Assembly: GCA_016868785.1 (NCBI GenBank)
Contig: VGFS01000001.1
Coordinates: 84,631 to 120,924 of the forward strand
DNA length: 36,294 nt
Direction: 5' to 3'
Source: Bacteroidota bacterium
GTDB lineage: Bacteria; Bacteroidota; Bacteroidia; NS11-12g; UBA955
Shown: positions 9,862 to 18,509 of the stretch, piece after piece
How the letters are laid out: each line of letters opens with the position of its first letter
Numbering within the stretch: position 1 is the first letter of the stretch
Program-made: the position numbers and the translations under genes
Notes under the pieces: generated by a model
What the model was told of the DNA's origin: nothing
Seen by the model: the letters and a program-made list of their open reading frames with translations, nothing else
The model's database searches: none

Positions 9862-11142
9862 TTATTGGAAGCGGATGGCTCTGGAAGGGGTCATCCGCTT
9901 TATCCATTGTACGGGGAGTATGGCCGCAAAAATGCTGGCAATGATGATGCCCAGATTGACAAACAAAATGGCCCAAGGATCTAACTCTACCATCACGTAT
10001 TTCACAAAATAAACCTCTTGATTGAGGGTGAGAATATGGGTTTTGTCTTGAATCAAGCAAAGAACGATGGCGATGAAATTTCCCAACAGCACACCAACGG
10101 TGACGATATAAGCCGATTGCCACAGAAATATGCGCTGGATTTGTGCAATGCTGCTCCCCATGGCCTGCGCGATGCCTACAAACGAGGTTTTTTCCACCAT
10201 CAAAATCAACAAGATGGTAGACATGGCAATGATTGCGACCAAGGCCATCAGCGTGAGTATTACCCATACGTTGGTGTTCAAAATGGACAACCAATCGTAA
10301 ATCTGTCGGTGAAACTGTCGGGAATCGGAAATTCTCAACATACCGGCGGGCAGTTGCATGGATATGTCCAGGGGATCTATTTGGCCTTGTTGCTGCTCCC
10401 ATAATTCAATTTGGGTAAAGCCTGGTTTTACATCGAGGTATTTTTGCACCAGGGGCAGATCGGTATAAATGACTTGATTATCGATTTGTTCAATTCCGGT
10501 TTCGAACAATCCTGCAATGAGAGGCCGCGCTGCGCGCGGCCTCCCCCTGCCCAAACTATCGTTCACAAAAAAGACCAAGGTCAACCTATCCCCCGTATCC
10601 AAACGCAACCGATCGGCCATCGCCTGGGATATATAAACCCAAGGATCCGTCCCAGATCCCGAATTCGCATTTTTCTCCGCCAATTGAGCCACCGGCATCG
10701 AAGCGCATCGCTTCAGCACAAACGCTCCCATCCCAAATTCGAAATCTGCCTGCCGCATTCCCTTGGCAACCACCCCGTCCAATTCAGTTTCTCCCTTCAC
10801 AATGCATGCCTTGCTCGCCGAAATTGCCCAATGAGATATTCCGGCAGGCAAATCGGAGTTCCCCACAGACTTGCCCCTGGCAAAAGCGGGTAAATGCTGA
10901 GAGGATACCACCATGGGTTCTGCGCCCTCAACGTTGGCCGCATGGTCAATAATGTAACTGCCATGAACCTGTACAACCTTGTTGCGAATTCCGTTCTGAA
11001 AGCCCTTTACTGTGGCAATTGTCACAATCATCGTGGCAACGCTCAAAGAAACTGCGGAAATTGCCAAACGCATCATATTTTTGGAGAAGGAATTGCCTCC
11101 ACTCCCCATGAATCGAAACGCTATGAATTTGATCCAAGACAC
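9862..11142 (-). CDS. ABC transporter permease of the FtsX/LolC-LolE family
   Basis: Four transmembrane segments in the FtsX/LolCE arrangement are visible: one near the N-terminus (RLAISAVSLSVATMIVTIATV) and three in the C-terminal third (WVILTLMALVAIIAMSTILLI, a second near IVTVGVLLGNFIAIVLCL, and AILFVNLGIIIASIFAAILPV). A large periplasmic domain lies between them. Such permeases work with a LolD-like ATPase to extract lipoproteins from the inner membrane or to remodel the envelope. The protein ends in the family signature RMTPSRAIRF. An in-frame TTG at 11169 would give 435 residues, but I prefer the GTG at 11142. It places SWIKFIAFRF at the N-terminus, as in relatives, and TACCTTTG lies 9 nt upstream. 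With that start the gene overlaps the 5' end of namZ by 20 bp. A GC-rich perfect palindrome lies inside at 10521-10543. No ATPase gene is nearby. Confidence 0.85.
   Translation of the reverse strand: MSWIKFIAFRFMGSGGNSFSKNMMRLAISAVSLSVATMIVTIATVKGFQNGIRNKVVQVHGSYIIDHAANVEGAEPMVVSSQHLPAFARGKSVGNSDLPAGISHWAISASKACIVKGETELDGVVAKGMRQADFEFGMGAFVLKRCASMPVAQLAEKNANSGSGTDPWVYISQAMADRLRLDTGDRLTLVFFVNDSLGRGRPRAARPLIAGLFETGIEQIDNQVIYTDLPLVQKYLDVKPGFTQIELWEQQQGQIDPLDISMQLPAGMLRISDSRQFHRQIYDWLSILNTNVWVILTLMALVAIIAMSTILLILMVEKTSFVGIAQAMGSSIAQIQRIFLWQSAYIVTVGVLLGNFIAIVLCLIQDKTHILTLNQEVYFVKYVMVELDPWAILFVNLGIIIASIFAAILPVQWIKRMTPSRAIRFQ
10521..10543. repeat. GC-rich perfect inverted repeat inside the permease gene
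   Basis: Two 10-bp arms, gaggccgcgc and gcgcggcctc, flank a 3-nt loop. The region encodes an Arg/Ala/Pro-rich stretch (GRGRPRAARP) in the periplasmic domain and is far more GC-rich than its surroundings. Confidence 0.6.
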
Positions 11143-12442
11143 TACAGCCTTCAAAGGTAGTTCTTTCAATGCACTCGTAATACTAGCGCTTCAGACATTC
11201 TGCGGTCTTCTGGCGCACCCCATTCAAGCCCAACCCATATCTGCCTCAACCACTCAGGCAAAGCCATCCAACATCGTTGCCAGCAACAACCAACCAATGC
11301 CAGCCATTGAAGTTGGCGCCAACAATGTAAACGCTTACCTGCCGCTGCTAAAAAATAAACGCGTGGGCATCGTAGCCAACCCTACTTCCACCATTGGGAA
11401 AACGCACCTCATCGACACACTGAAAGCCCTCGGCGTTAATATTACCGGGGTTTTTACCCCCGAGCATGGGTTTCGTGGCGATGCAGAAAATGGAGCCCAT
11501 ATCAACAACGACATCGATCCAAAAACTGGACTTAAAATCATTTCACTGTATGGCAAGCACGTAAAACCCACCGCGGAAGATCTCAAACTGATGGATGTGG
11601 TTGTATTCGATATTCAAGATGTTGGCACCCGATTTTACACTTACCTCACCACCTTACACTATGTGATGCAAGCGTGTGCTGACCACAACAAAGCATTGAT
11701 TGTGTTAGACCGGCCCAATCCCAACGGCTTTTACGTTGATGGTCCGGTGCTACAACTGTCCCTAAAAAGCATGGTGGGTGTGCATCCTATCCCCATTGTG
11801 CACGGGATGACCCTCGGCGAGCTCGCCAAAATGATCAACGGGGAAGGTTGGCTGAAAGACAGTTTATCGCCCAAGAGAAAGGCTTGTAAACTCACCGTTG
11901 TGGCCTGTAAAAATTATACCCATAACCGCATTTTTCCTTTACCAGTGCCTCCATCGCCCAACCTGCCCACGCAAAATGCCATTTACCTATACCCCACACT
12001 GTGTTTGCTAGAGGGCACCATCGTGAGCATGGGTCGCGGGACCGACAAACCCTTCGAATGTTTTGGAGCCCCTTGGCTCAAGCAAGGCACCTATACATTT
12101 GTGCCAAAAGCCATTCAAGGAAAATCTCTGAATCCGCCCTATTTGGGCGATACTTGCCACGGCGTTTTGTTAACCAATTTCGCCTCCGAATTCATCATTT
12201 CCTACAAACATATTTATATTGAGTGGTTGTTCATGCTGTATCAAGAATGTCCCGATAAATCGAAGTTCTTTAACCCATTTTTCGACAAATTGGCGGGAAC
12301 ACCTCAGTTGAAACAGCAGATTATTCAAGGACTGAAACCCAGTGAAATCAGGGATTCATGGCAACTGGGCATCACGCAATTTATGCAGGTGAGAAAACCG
12401 TATTTGTTGTATCCGTACGACCCCAACATTGGCCTCAATTGA
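11123..12442 (+). CDS. namZ: DUF1343 family exo-beta-N-acetylmuramidase (NamZ-like), secreted
   Basis: The DUF1343 hallmark blocks are visible: NKRVGIVANPTS, GVFTPEHGFRGDAENGAHI, VVFDIQDVGTRFYTYLTTLHYVM, LDRPNPNG, PIVHGMTLGELAKM, and MGRGTDKPFECFGAPW. Characterised members remove terminal N-acetylmuramic acid from the non-reducing end of peptidoglycan fragments during cell-wall recycling. The reading frame is open upstream to 11012, but the ATG at 11123 gives a plausible signal peptide: a polar n-region, then FNALVILALQTFCGLLA and a cleavage site near AHPIQAQ. The product is then 439 residues and exported. This start lies within the 5' end of the divergent permease gene. The DUF4920 lipoprotein gene follows after 14 nt. 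Confidence 0.88.
   Translation: MNLIQDTTAFKGSSFNALVILALQTFCGLLAHPIQAQPISASTTQAKPSNIVASNNQPMPAIEVGANNVNAYLPLLKNKRVGIVANPTSTIGKTHLIDTLKALGVNITGVFTPEHGFRGDAENGAHINNDIDPKTGLKIISLYGKHVKPTAEDLKLMDVVVFDIQDVGTRFYTYLTTLHYVMQACADHNKALIVLDRPNPNGFYVDGPVLQLSLKSMVGVHPIPIVHGMTLGELAKMINGEGWLKDSLSPKRKACKLTVVACKNYTHNRIFPLPVPPSPNLPTQNAIYLYPTLCLLEGTIVSMGRGTDKPFECFGAPWLKQGTYTFVPKAIQGKSLNPPYLGDTCHGVLLTNFASEFIISYKHIYIEWLFMLYQECPDKSKFFNPFFDKLAGTPQLKQQIIQGLKPSEIRDSWQLGITQFMQVRKPYLLYPYDPNIGLN
11152..11159 (-). promoter_or_regulatory. -7 box TACCTTTG for the permease gene
   Basis: The minus strand reads TACCTTTG, 9 nt before the GTG at 11142, and supports that start. It lies inside the namZ coding region. No good -33 element was seen. 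Confidence 0.4.
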
Positions 12443-12444
12443 CC

Positions 12445-12452
12445 TATATTTG
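12445..12452 (+). promoter_or_regulatory. -7 box TATATTTG for the DUF4920 lipoprotein gene
   Basis: Matches TAnnTTTG immediately after the namZ stop codon and 4 nt before the ATG at 12457. No -33 element at the usual distance. Confidence 0.45.
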
Positions 12453-12456
12453 TGTT

Positions 12457-12840
12457 ATGAAAAGAACCATTATCAATTCCATTGTGGCCATCGCGTTGGT
12501 GCTTGGTGCTTGCAACCAAACTTCAATCAACCAAATTGGTGATCCTGTTAATTCGGACGAAGCGGTATCTGTGGGTGTAGGAATGGAAGCCTTTCAAAAA
12601 GAGGGAAAAGCGGAAGCCGTGTTGTTCGGAAAAGTGGCTGAAGTATGTCAAGCCGAAGGCTGCTGGCTATCGTACGTTACCGAAGACGACAACATGGTTG
12701 TCGATTTTGGCGAAGTATTCACAGTTCCCAAGAATATTGCCAACAAAGACTTGTACGCCAGAGGGCATTTTTACCGCGATACTTTGGAGGATAAAACCAT
12801 CGAAATCAAATTCCGGGCAACTGGAGTGAAATTTAAATAA
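12457..12840 (+). CDS. DUF4920-type lipoprotein
   Basis: The 127-residue product starts at the ATG at 12457; the frame is open further upstream inside namZ, but the signal peptide fixes the start. MKRTIINSIVAIALVLGAC gives a lipobox with Cys19 as the lipidation site. The mature domain carries the DUF4920 pattern: VLFGKVAEVCQAEGCWLSY near residues 51-69, a central strand (MVVDFGEVFTVPKNIANKD), and a final strand pair ending in KFRATGVKFK. The two cysteines of VCQxEGCW are conserved in this family, but their role is not established to my knowledge. It is probably anchored in the outer or inner membrane, facing the periplasm. A strong hairpin terminator follows at 12882-12920. Confidence 0.8.
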   Translation: MKRTIINSIVAIALVLGACNQTSINQIGDPVNSDEAVSVGVGMEAFQKEGKAEAVLFGKVAEVCQAEGCWLSYVTEDDNMVVDFGEVFTVPKNIANKDLYARGHFYRDTLEDKTIEIKFRATGVKFK

Positions 12841-12881
12841 ATCAGTCCAAAAGCCATTGCTGTTGGAAGGATTACGGCTAT

Positions 12882-12920
12882 CAAAAAGAAAGGGCACCCG
12901 TTGGGTGCCCTTTCTTTTTG
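12882..12920. terminator. Bidirectional rho-independent terminator
   Basis: A perfect 18-bp stem (12882-12899 with 12903-12920) around a 3-nt loop has a GC core (gggcaccc) flanked by A-rich and T-rich arms. It serves both the DUF4920 gene (+) and the convergent accC (-). Confidence 0.9.
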
Positions 12921-12936
12921 AAATGACCTGAGCAGG

Positions 12937-14274
12937 TTATTTAATTTCGAAGGTATTCATGAAGGCGGTGGTGAAATTTCCTGCACGGAAATCTGCATCA
13001 CTCATCAATTGCAAATGCAAAGGAACCGTTGTTTTTACCCCTTCAATCACAAATTCACCCAGAGCACGCTCCATCTTTACGATTGCTTCTTCGCGGGTTT
13101 GCGCAGAAACGATCAATTTCGCAACCATAGAATCGTAGAACGGAGGAATGGTATAACCGGCATAAATGTGGGTATCCACACGAACTCCGTGGCCACCTGG
13201 ACGGTTCAATTGGGTAATTTTACCGGGTGAAGGACGGAAGTTGTTGTGAATATCCTCGGCATTGATACGGCACTCAATGGCGTGCTTGGTTGGATAATGG
13301 TCTTTCCCAGAAATCGGCACACCTGCGGCAATTAAAATTTGCTCTTTCACCAAGTCGTAATTGATTACTTCTTCGGTTACTGGGTGCTCCACTTGAATAC
13401 GGGTATTCATCTCCATGAAGTAGAAGTTGCGATGTTTGTCGACCAAAAATTCAACCGTTCCTACCCCTTCATAATTGATGATTTGGGCCGCTGCTTTGGC
13501 CGCCTCACCCATCTTTTCACGCAATTCTGGCGTCATGAAAGGCGATGGCGTTTCTTCAAGCAATTTTTGGTGACGACGTTGGATTGAACAATCACGCTCA
13601 GACAAATGACAAACTTTACCGTATTGATCGCCCGCAATTTGAATTTCAATGTGTCGGGGATCTTCGATATATTTTTCCATGTACAGTCCATCGTTTCCGA
13701 AGGCTGCACCGGCTTCTTGTTTGGCACTGTTCCAAGCAGGTTCTACTTCCTCATCTTTCCAAACGATGCGCATACCACGTCCTCCACCACCGGCAGTGGC
13801 TTTCATGATTACGGGATATCCAATTTCGTTGGCAATTTTTATGGCTTGATCAAAGCTCTCCAACAAACCTTCAGAACCCGGAATGGTGGGCACTCCCGCC
13901 TTCTTCATGGTGTCTTTGGCGTTGGATTTGTCGCCCATCTGGTCGATTTGCTCTGGCGTTGCACCAATAAATTTGATTCCGTGGTCGCGACACAATGCAG
14001 AGAATTTACTGTTCTCCGACAAAAATCCATACCCAGGGTGGATAGCGTCGGCATTAGTAATTTCAGCTGCTGCCAGGATGCGAGACATTGACAAATAACT
14101 GTCTTTACTTTGCGGAGGTCCTATACAAACCGCCTCATCGGCAAAGCGAACATGCAAACTTTCACGATCTGCCGTAGAGTACACCGCCACCGTTTTGATG
14201 CCCATTTCTTTGCAAGTACGGATGATACGCAACGCAATCTCACCGCGGTTTGCGATTAAGAGTTTTTTAAACAT
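12937..14274 (-). CDS. accC: Acetyl-/acyl-CoA carboxylase, biotin carboxylase subunit
   Basis: This 445-residue cytoplasmic enzyme carboxylates biotin on the carrier protein using ATP and bicarbonate. ATP-grasp signatures are present: [13 protein letters not shown] in the N-terminal domain, the Gly-rich ATP loop [14 protein letters not shown], then [19 protein letters not shown], and [15 protein letters not shown] with the conserved metal-binding and catalytic residues. The C-terminal biotin carboxylase domain ([22 protein letters not shown]) is complete. The length of about 445 is typical of stand-alone AccC. It begins 11 nt after the accB stop, so the two are cotranscribed. The bidirectional terminator at 12882-12920 closes the transcript. 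Confidence 0.97.
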   Translation of the reverse strand: MFKKLLIANRGEIALRIIRTCKEMGIKTVAVYSTADRESLHVRFADEAVCIGPPQSKDSYLSMSRILAAAEITNADAIHPGYGFLSENSKFSALCRDHGIKFIGATPEQIDQMGDKSNAKDTMKKAGVPTIPGSEGLLESFDQAIKIANEIGYPVIMKATAGGGGRGMRIVWKDEEVEPAWNSAKQEAGAAFGNDGLYMEKYIEDPRHIEIQIAGDQYGKVCHLSERDCSIQRRHQKLLEETPSPFMTPELREKMGEAAKAAAQIINYEGVGTVEFLVDKHRNFYFMEMNTRIQVEHPVTEEVINYDLVKEQILIAAGVPISGKDHYPTKHAIECRINAEDIHNNFRPSPGKITQLNRPGGHGVRVDTHIYAGYTIPPFYDSMVAKLIVSAQTREEAIVKMERALGEFVIEGVKTTVPLHLQLMSDADFRAGNFTTAFMNTFEIK

Positions 14275-14285
14275 GATTGTTTTGT

Positions 14286-14792
14286 TTAGGCAGGTTCAAC
14301 CAAGAATAAGGGTTGGTCATACTCTACTGGCGTAGCGTTTTCTACCAACACTTTCACAATTTTGCCATTGATTTCACTTTCGATTTCATTGAAAAGCTTC
14401 ATGGCTTCAATGATACAAACCACTTTGCCTGGCTTCACTTCATCACCTACGTTGACGAAAGAGGGCGACTCAGGGTTGGGCATGCGATAAAATGTACCTA
14501 CCATGGGTGATTTGATGGTTATCAAATTATCGACCTTGGCCTCAGCAGCAGGTGCAGCTACTGGAGCAGCAGCTACTGGAGCAGCAGCTACTGGAGCAGC
14601 AGCTACTGGAGCCGCTGTAACTGGAGCCGCGGTGGGAACAGCTTGAACGGCCACAGGGGTATATTGGGCTGTGGTGATTTGTGCAGGGTTCTTCTTGATT
14701 GACAGTTTAAAATCTTTCTGATTGATTTCCACTTCATCTACGCCTACGCCTGAAACAAATTTAATCAGGGCTTGAATCTCTTTTAAGTCCAT
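14286..14792 (-). CDS. accB: Acetyl-/acyl-CoA carboxylase biotin carboxyl carrier protein
   Basis: This 168-residue carrier begins with the conserved [23 protein letters not shown] helix region. The C-terminal biotinyl domain contains EAMKLFNE, where Lys132 is the biotin attachment site. Between them is a flexible Ala/Pro/Val linker with [10 protein letters not shown] repeats, encoded by 15-bp tandem DNA repeats at 14554-14628. The biotinyl domain should swing between biotin carboxylase (accC, immediately downstream) and the PccB-type carboxyltransferase (upstream on the same strand). Length and layout are normal apart from the expanded repeat linker. A 138-nt gap separates it from the outer-membrane-protein gene. 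Confidence 0.96.
   Translation of the reverse strand: MDLKEIQALIKFVSGVGVDEVEINQKDFKLSIKKNPAQITTAQYTPVAVQAVPTAAPVTAAPVAAAPVAAAPVAAAPVAAPAAEAKVDNLITIKSPMVGTFYRMPNPESPSFVNVGDEVKPGKVVCIIEAMKLFNEIESEINGKIVKVLVENATPVEYDQPLFLVEPA
14554..14628. repeat. 15-bp tandem repeat in the accB linker
   Basis: gcagctactggagca recurs four times in a row (14554-14613, the last copy differing in one base), followed by a degenerate copy to 14628. It encodes the Ala-Pro-Val-Ala-Ala linker and may vary in copy number between strains. Confidence 0.85.
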
Positions 14793-14930
14793 ATTTTCGC
14801 TTTAAGTTGAAGGCACAAAGAAAACCATATTTTGCCGAAAACGACGAAAATTGTTCAAAAACGAGCCTTTTTTTACGAAAATATGGGCCAAATGGCCAAA
14901 AAAATCGCCGAATCGTGCATGTCTATGAAT

Positions 14931-15602
14931 TTAAAATCGATACGATAGTCCGGCTTGGAACAGGGCTTTGGAAATGCCCATTTCAGCATACCAGCCCAAA
15001 TGTTCTTGAATTTCACCACGAAAGCCCAAAGTACTTTCAAATCCCATAGTTGGCACACTTACCAGAGGAAGATCCGGTAGCAGGCCTGAATTTTTCAAAT
15101 TGGGACTGTTGGATTTAACAGAAACTGAATTCCCGCGAATGCCAATACCCAACCCCCAGTAAACTTGAAACGCTTTGTTTGTGTTGAACAGGTAATTATA
15201 CCGTAAATTCAAACTCCGTGAACGATACGTCACATCCAAATTAGCCTGCGTCAACACCCCTTGGTCCGTAAGGAAAAATGAATCCCTCACTTGTCCGCCA
15301 ATAACAATACCGCTGTTGGCGAAATTCAACCCGAGTGTATGTCGCGTACCCAATTTGTATTCGTACTTGATGAAATACAACGGCTTTACCGAATTGGTTG
15401 TAATTCCGGCAAAAAATGAGGTTGTGTCACCACTTTGTATTTTATCCGCATTTTTTACTATGATGTACAGCGCATTAACTGCACCTGCGCCGAACATAAT
15501 ATTATGTTTAGATCCTTCACTTGGCACGGGTGTCTCAGTTTGAGCCGATAAGGAGGAGGTCAAATATCCAATGACCCCGATGACTGCAAGTAGTTTTTTC
15601 AT
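14931..15602 (-). CDS. Small outer-membrane beta-barrel protein (OmpA/OmpW-like barrel), unknown function
   Basis: The 223-residue protein has a signal peptide (MKKLLAVIGVIGYLTSSLSAQ) and then alternating hydrophobic/polar strands typical of an eight- to ten-strand barrel: IKYEYKLGTRHTLGLNFANSG, LNLRYNYLF, QVYWGLGIGIRG and MGFESTLGFRGEI. It ends in the aromatic outer-membrane sorting signal AGLSYRF. I do not recognise a specific family. It lies between the pccB-type carboxyltransferase gene (9 nt upstream) and accB (138 nt downstream) on the same strand, an odd partner for cytoplasmic carboxylase subunits. It probably rides on the pccB transcript. Confidence 0.75.
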   Translation of the reverse strand: MKKLLAVIGVIGYLTSSLSAQTETPVPSEGSKHNIMFGAGAVNALYIIVKNADKIQSGDTTSFFAGITTNSVKPLYFIKYEYKLGTRHTLGLNFANSGIVIGGQVRDSFFLTDQGVLTQANLDVTYRSRSLNLRYNYLFNTNKAFQVYWGLGIGIRGNSVSVKSNSPNLKNSGLLPDLPLVSVPTMGFESTLGFRGEIQEHLGWYAEMGISKALFQAGLSYRF

Positions 15603-15611
15603 AGTATCTTA

Positions 15612-17153
15612 TTACAAAGGAATATTGCCGTGTTTCTTTTTGGGATTGTTTTTCACTTTGTTCTGGAGCATATCAAACGCCTGAATTAAGCGAGCTCTGG
15701 TTTCCTCTGGAAGTATCACTTCATCCACAAACCCTCGGGCAGCCGCTCGGTAGGGGTTTGCAAATAGGTCGCTGTATTCTTTTTCCTTTTCTTTCCAAGC
15801 CGCATCACGATCTTCTGCAGCATCGATTTCTCTTTTGAAGATAATTTCTGCAGCGCCTTTGGCACCCATCACCGCGATTTCCGCCGTGGGCCAGGCAAAG
15901 TTCAAATCGGCTCCAATGTGTTTGCTGTTCATTACATCATAAGCACCTCCATACGCTTTTCTCGTAATCACTGTTATTCTCGGCACTGTGGCTTCGCTGA
16001 AAGCATATAGCAACTTGGCGCCATTGGTAATGATGGCATTCCACTCTTGGTCTGTTCCGGGTAAAAATCCTGGCACATCTTCAAAAACCAACAACGGAAT
16101 ATTGAAAGCATCACAAAACCTGACAAATCGAGCAGCTTTTTGAGAACTATGCACATCCAGTACACCGGCAAGGAATGCGGGTTGATTCGCAACTACCCCA
16201 ATACTTTTTCCTGCCAATCGGGCAAAACCAACCACAATATTCTCGGCATAAGATCCGTGAACTTCCATGAAACTCTCCGTATCCACCACCCCTTGTATTA
16301 CTTCTTTGATGTCGTAAGGTTGGTTTGGATTTTCCGGAACGATGTCCTTCAACACCTCACGAATTTCATTGCCCGGTGTGTATGGAATGGCGGGTGCCTT
16401 TTCTTCACAGTTCTGGGGAACATAACCCAGCAGTTTCCTGAGGTTTTGAATACAAATCACCTCGTTTGCCATGGTAAAATGGGCAACACCACTCTTTGAA
16501 CCGTGCACAGAGGCGCCGCCCAAATCTTCACTGCTTACATCTTCGTTGGTTACAGTCTTTACGACGTTCGGACCTGTTACGAACATGTAACTCGTATTCT
16601 CCACCATAAATATAAAGTCGGTCAACGCAGGCGAATAGACCGCACCACCGGCGCAAGGTCCCATAATGGCTGAAAGTTGTGGTATTACCCCGCTGCTTTG
16701 AACGTTTCTGTAAAATATATCGGCATAACCGCCCAATGAAACCACCCCTTCCTGAATTCTTGCCCCCCCTGAATCATTCATGCCAATCAGCGGCGCACCA
16801 TTGGCTTGAGCCATGTCCATAATTTTACAAATTTTTTCGGCGTGGGTTTCACTCAAAGAACCACCAAAAACAGTAAAATCTTGAGAAAACACATAAACCG
16901 TTCTACCGTTAATTTTACCATAACCCGTAACAACCCCATCACCGAGAAACTGTTGTTTCTCCATGCCAAAGTCTGTACTTCGATGGGTTACGAACGCACC
17001 AATTTCACAGAATGTATTTTCATCGAGCAGCAATTGAATCCGCTCACGAGCAGTTAATTTTCCTTTTTTGTGTTGTGAATCAATCCTAGCTTGTCCTCCA
17101 CCCATTGCCGCTTCCTCGAGCTTTTGGATGAGTGTGTTTCTACGTAAATCCAT
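15612..17153 (-). CDS. pccB: Acyl-CoA carboxylase carboxyltransferase (PccB-type, propionyl-/acetyl-CoA carboxylase beta subunit)
   Basis: The 513-residue protein carries both halves of the carboxyltransferase fold. [19 protein letters not shown] and [26 protein letters not shown] lie in the N-terminal acyl-CoA subdomain. [46 protein letters not shown] and [21 protein letters not shown] lie in the C-terminal half. It moves the carboxyl group from carboxybiotin to acetyl- or propionyl-CoA. With accB and accC nearby, the cluster forms a complete biotin-dependent carboxylase. The frame is open to a TTG at 17162, but that TTG is the last part of the -7 box TAAATTTG, so the ATG at 17153 is the better start. 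The exact acyl-CoA preference is not visible. Confidence 0.94.
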   Translation of the reverse strand: MDLRRNTLIQKLEEAAMGGGQARIDSQHKKGKLTARERIQLLLDENTFCEIGAFVTHRSTDFGMEKQQFLGDGVVTGYGKINGRTVYVFSQDFTVFGGSLSETHAEKICKIMDMAQANGAPLIGMNDSGGARIQEGVVSLGGYADIFYRNVQSSGVIPQLSAIMGPCAGGAVYSPALTDFIFMVENTSYMFVTGPNVVKTVTNEDVSSEDLGGASVHGSKSGVAHFTMANEVICIQNLRKLLGYVPQNCEEKAPAIPYTPGNEIREVLKDIVPENPNQPYDIKEVIQGVVDTESFMEVHGSYAENIVVGFARLAGKSIGVVANQPAFLAGVLDVHSSQKAARFVRFCDAFNIPLLVFEDVPGFLPGTDQEWNAIITNGAKLLYAFSEATVPRITVITRKAYGGAYDVMNSKHIGADLNFAWPTAEIAVMGAKGAAEIIFKREIDAAEDRDAAWKEKEKEYSDLFANPYRAAARGFVDEVILPEETRARLIQAFDMLQNKVKNNPKKKHGNIPL

Positions 17154-17159
17154 AGATGG

Positions 17160-17167
17160 CAAATTTA
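17160..17167 (-). promoter_or_regulatory. -7 box TAAATTTG for pccB
   Basis: The minus strand reads TAAATTTG, ending 6 nt before the ATG at 17153. A TTTG at 17194-17191 is 23 nt upstream, longer than the usual spacer. Confidence 0.45.
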
Positions 17168-17204
17168 CATCTCACCACCCGTATGCAGAACAAAAAGATT
17201 GGAA

Positions 17205-18422
17205 TTAATTAGAACCTGGGCTATCTCTTAGAGCTGACAAGTCAAACAACAAGGAGAAACGCATTTGATTCTGCAATGGATGGCGGTTGGCAAATGGCAC
17301 CAAATAAGCCGCATCGATTGTAAAGGTGTTGTATTTCAAACCCAAACCGATGGTTCCATATTGACGGCCGCCCTTGGTTTTGGATTCATAAAAAACACCC
17401 GCACGAAGCACAAACTGATTGTTGTACAAATATTCCGTGCCAGCGCTGAAGTTATATTCTTTGGCCTCTTCTGCAAATCCACCGGGAGCATCATAAAAAG
17501 ATTGAATCATTCCTTGAATGGTGTTCACGTTGGGGTCAACGCCCGTAAATTGTCTGATGCCATTGATAAGGGAATCGTCGCCATTGTACGACACCAAATA
17601 GTAAGGGCGTGTGGGCACCAACAATTTGTTGACATCCGCGTATACATTCACCGTATTGTAGTCATCAATTTTGTGGCTGTAACCCATTCCTAATTTCATG
17701 TTCGTGGGAATAAAATCACGCTTTTCTTTGGAAGAATAAGTCATTTTAGATCCGATGTTTTGCAAGTTCAAACCAAACTGCAGTTTGTCGAACCCGCCCT
17801 TGGTGTTCTTCACTTCGGTCTTGTACAACAAGTTGACATCACCCGCTGCACCCATCGCTGCTTTATAATCGATACCGTTAAAAGCGCGGTTTCCGGTTAG
17901 GTTGCTATAAATAAACCGCAGGTTTACCCCCATTGAGAAATTGTTGTTGAATTGGGTCGCGTATCCGCCGTCAAAAGCAAATTCATTGGGATTAAAATTC
18001 CCTGTTGGGTTACCTTCAAAATCGGTAAACTGGATATTGCCCAATGAAAAATATCGCATCGAGGCAGAAACTGCAGAACCGTTACCCACTTTGGCATAGC
18101 CCGACAAATACGAAAATCCTACATCGTCCACCAACTGACGCAACCAAGGCGCATAAGACAAAGAGAAACCCGTTTTATTTTTGGCATGAACCAAGTTCGC
18201 CATGTTCCAGCATCCGCTGTTGGCATCGGGATTAAACAAGGCAACCCCTACATCACCCATGGCCGCAGAACGACTGTCTGGGGTGATTGTTAAAAAGGGA
18301 ACCATGGTCGTCACTGTATTCAATTGGCCTGCCAACTGCTTGGCGGTCATTGAGTTATTTTGCGCCTCCAAAGAAGCCCATGCAGAAAGTGATAATAAAG
18401 CAATGGCTGCTGTTTTTTTCAT
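17205..18422 (-). CDS. porV: Type IX secretion system outer-membrane protein PorV (LptO)
   Basis: I choose the ATG at 18422 because MKKTAAIALLSLSAWASLEAQ is a clean signal peptide; the frame extends 13 codons further upstream. The 405-residue protein has the PorV hallmark near its N-terminus, VPFLTITPDSRSAAMGDVGVALFNPDANSGCWNMA, where the canonical proteins read PDSRxxxMGDxGVA and DANSxxWNPA. A FadL-like outer-membrane barrel follows, ending in an aromatic-rich strand (MRFSLLFDLSA). PorV binds T9SS cargo after translocation and delivers it to the PorU sortase, whose gene lies directly upstream on the same strand. A -7 box at 18435-18442 suggests it also has its own promoter. Confidence 0.93.
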   Translation of the reverse strand: MKKTAAIALLSLSAWASLEAQNNSMTAKQLAGQLNTVTTMVPFLTITPDSRSAAMGDVGVALFNPDANSGCWNMANLVHAKNKTGFSLSYAPWLRQLVDDVGFSYLSGYAKVGNGSAVSASMRYFSLGNIQFTDFEGNPTGNFNPNEFAFDGGYATQFNNNFSMGVNLRFIYSNLTGNRAFNGIDYKAAMGAAGDVNLLYKTEVKNTKGGFDKLQFGLNLQNIGSKMTYSSKEKRDFIPTNMKLGMGYSHKIDDYNTVNVYADVNKLLVPTRPYYLVSYNGDDSLINGIRQFTGVDPNVNTIQGMIQSFYDAPGGFAEEAKEYNFSAGTEYLYNNQFVLRAGVFYESKTKGGRQYGTIGLGLKYNTFTIDAAYLVPFANRHPLQNQMRFSLLFDLSALRDSPGSN

Positions 18423-18434
18423 ATCGCGTAATGG

Positions 18435-18442
18435 CAAAAATA
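18435..18442 (-). promoter_or_regulatory. -7 box TATTTTTG for porV
   Basis: Located in the 87-nt gap between porU and porV, 12 nt before the porV ATG. No -33 element at standard distance. Confidence 0.4.
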
Positions 18443-18509
18443 TGGTTTCGATTTTGTGCATCCTAATGAAAAAAGCAAGATATTTGAAATAAACGAAAGA
18501 AATTCAAAA

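Noticed and set aside
14554-14628. CRISPR-like repeat
   Set aside because: The units are contiguous 15-bp repeats with no spacers and encode the Ala/Pro linker of the biotin carrier.
17154-17162. TTG start for pccB three codons upstream of the ATG
   Set aside because: The TTG is part of the -7 promoter box TAAATTTG, so it cannot be in the mRNA.
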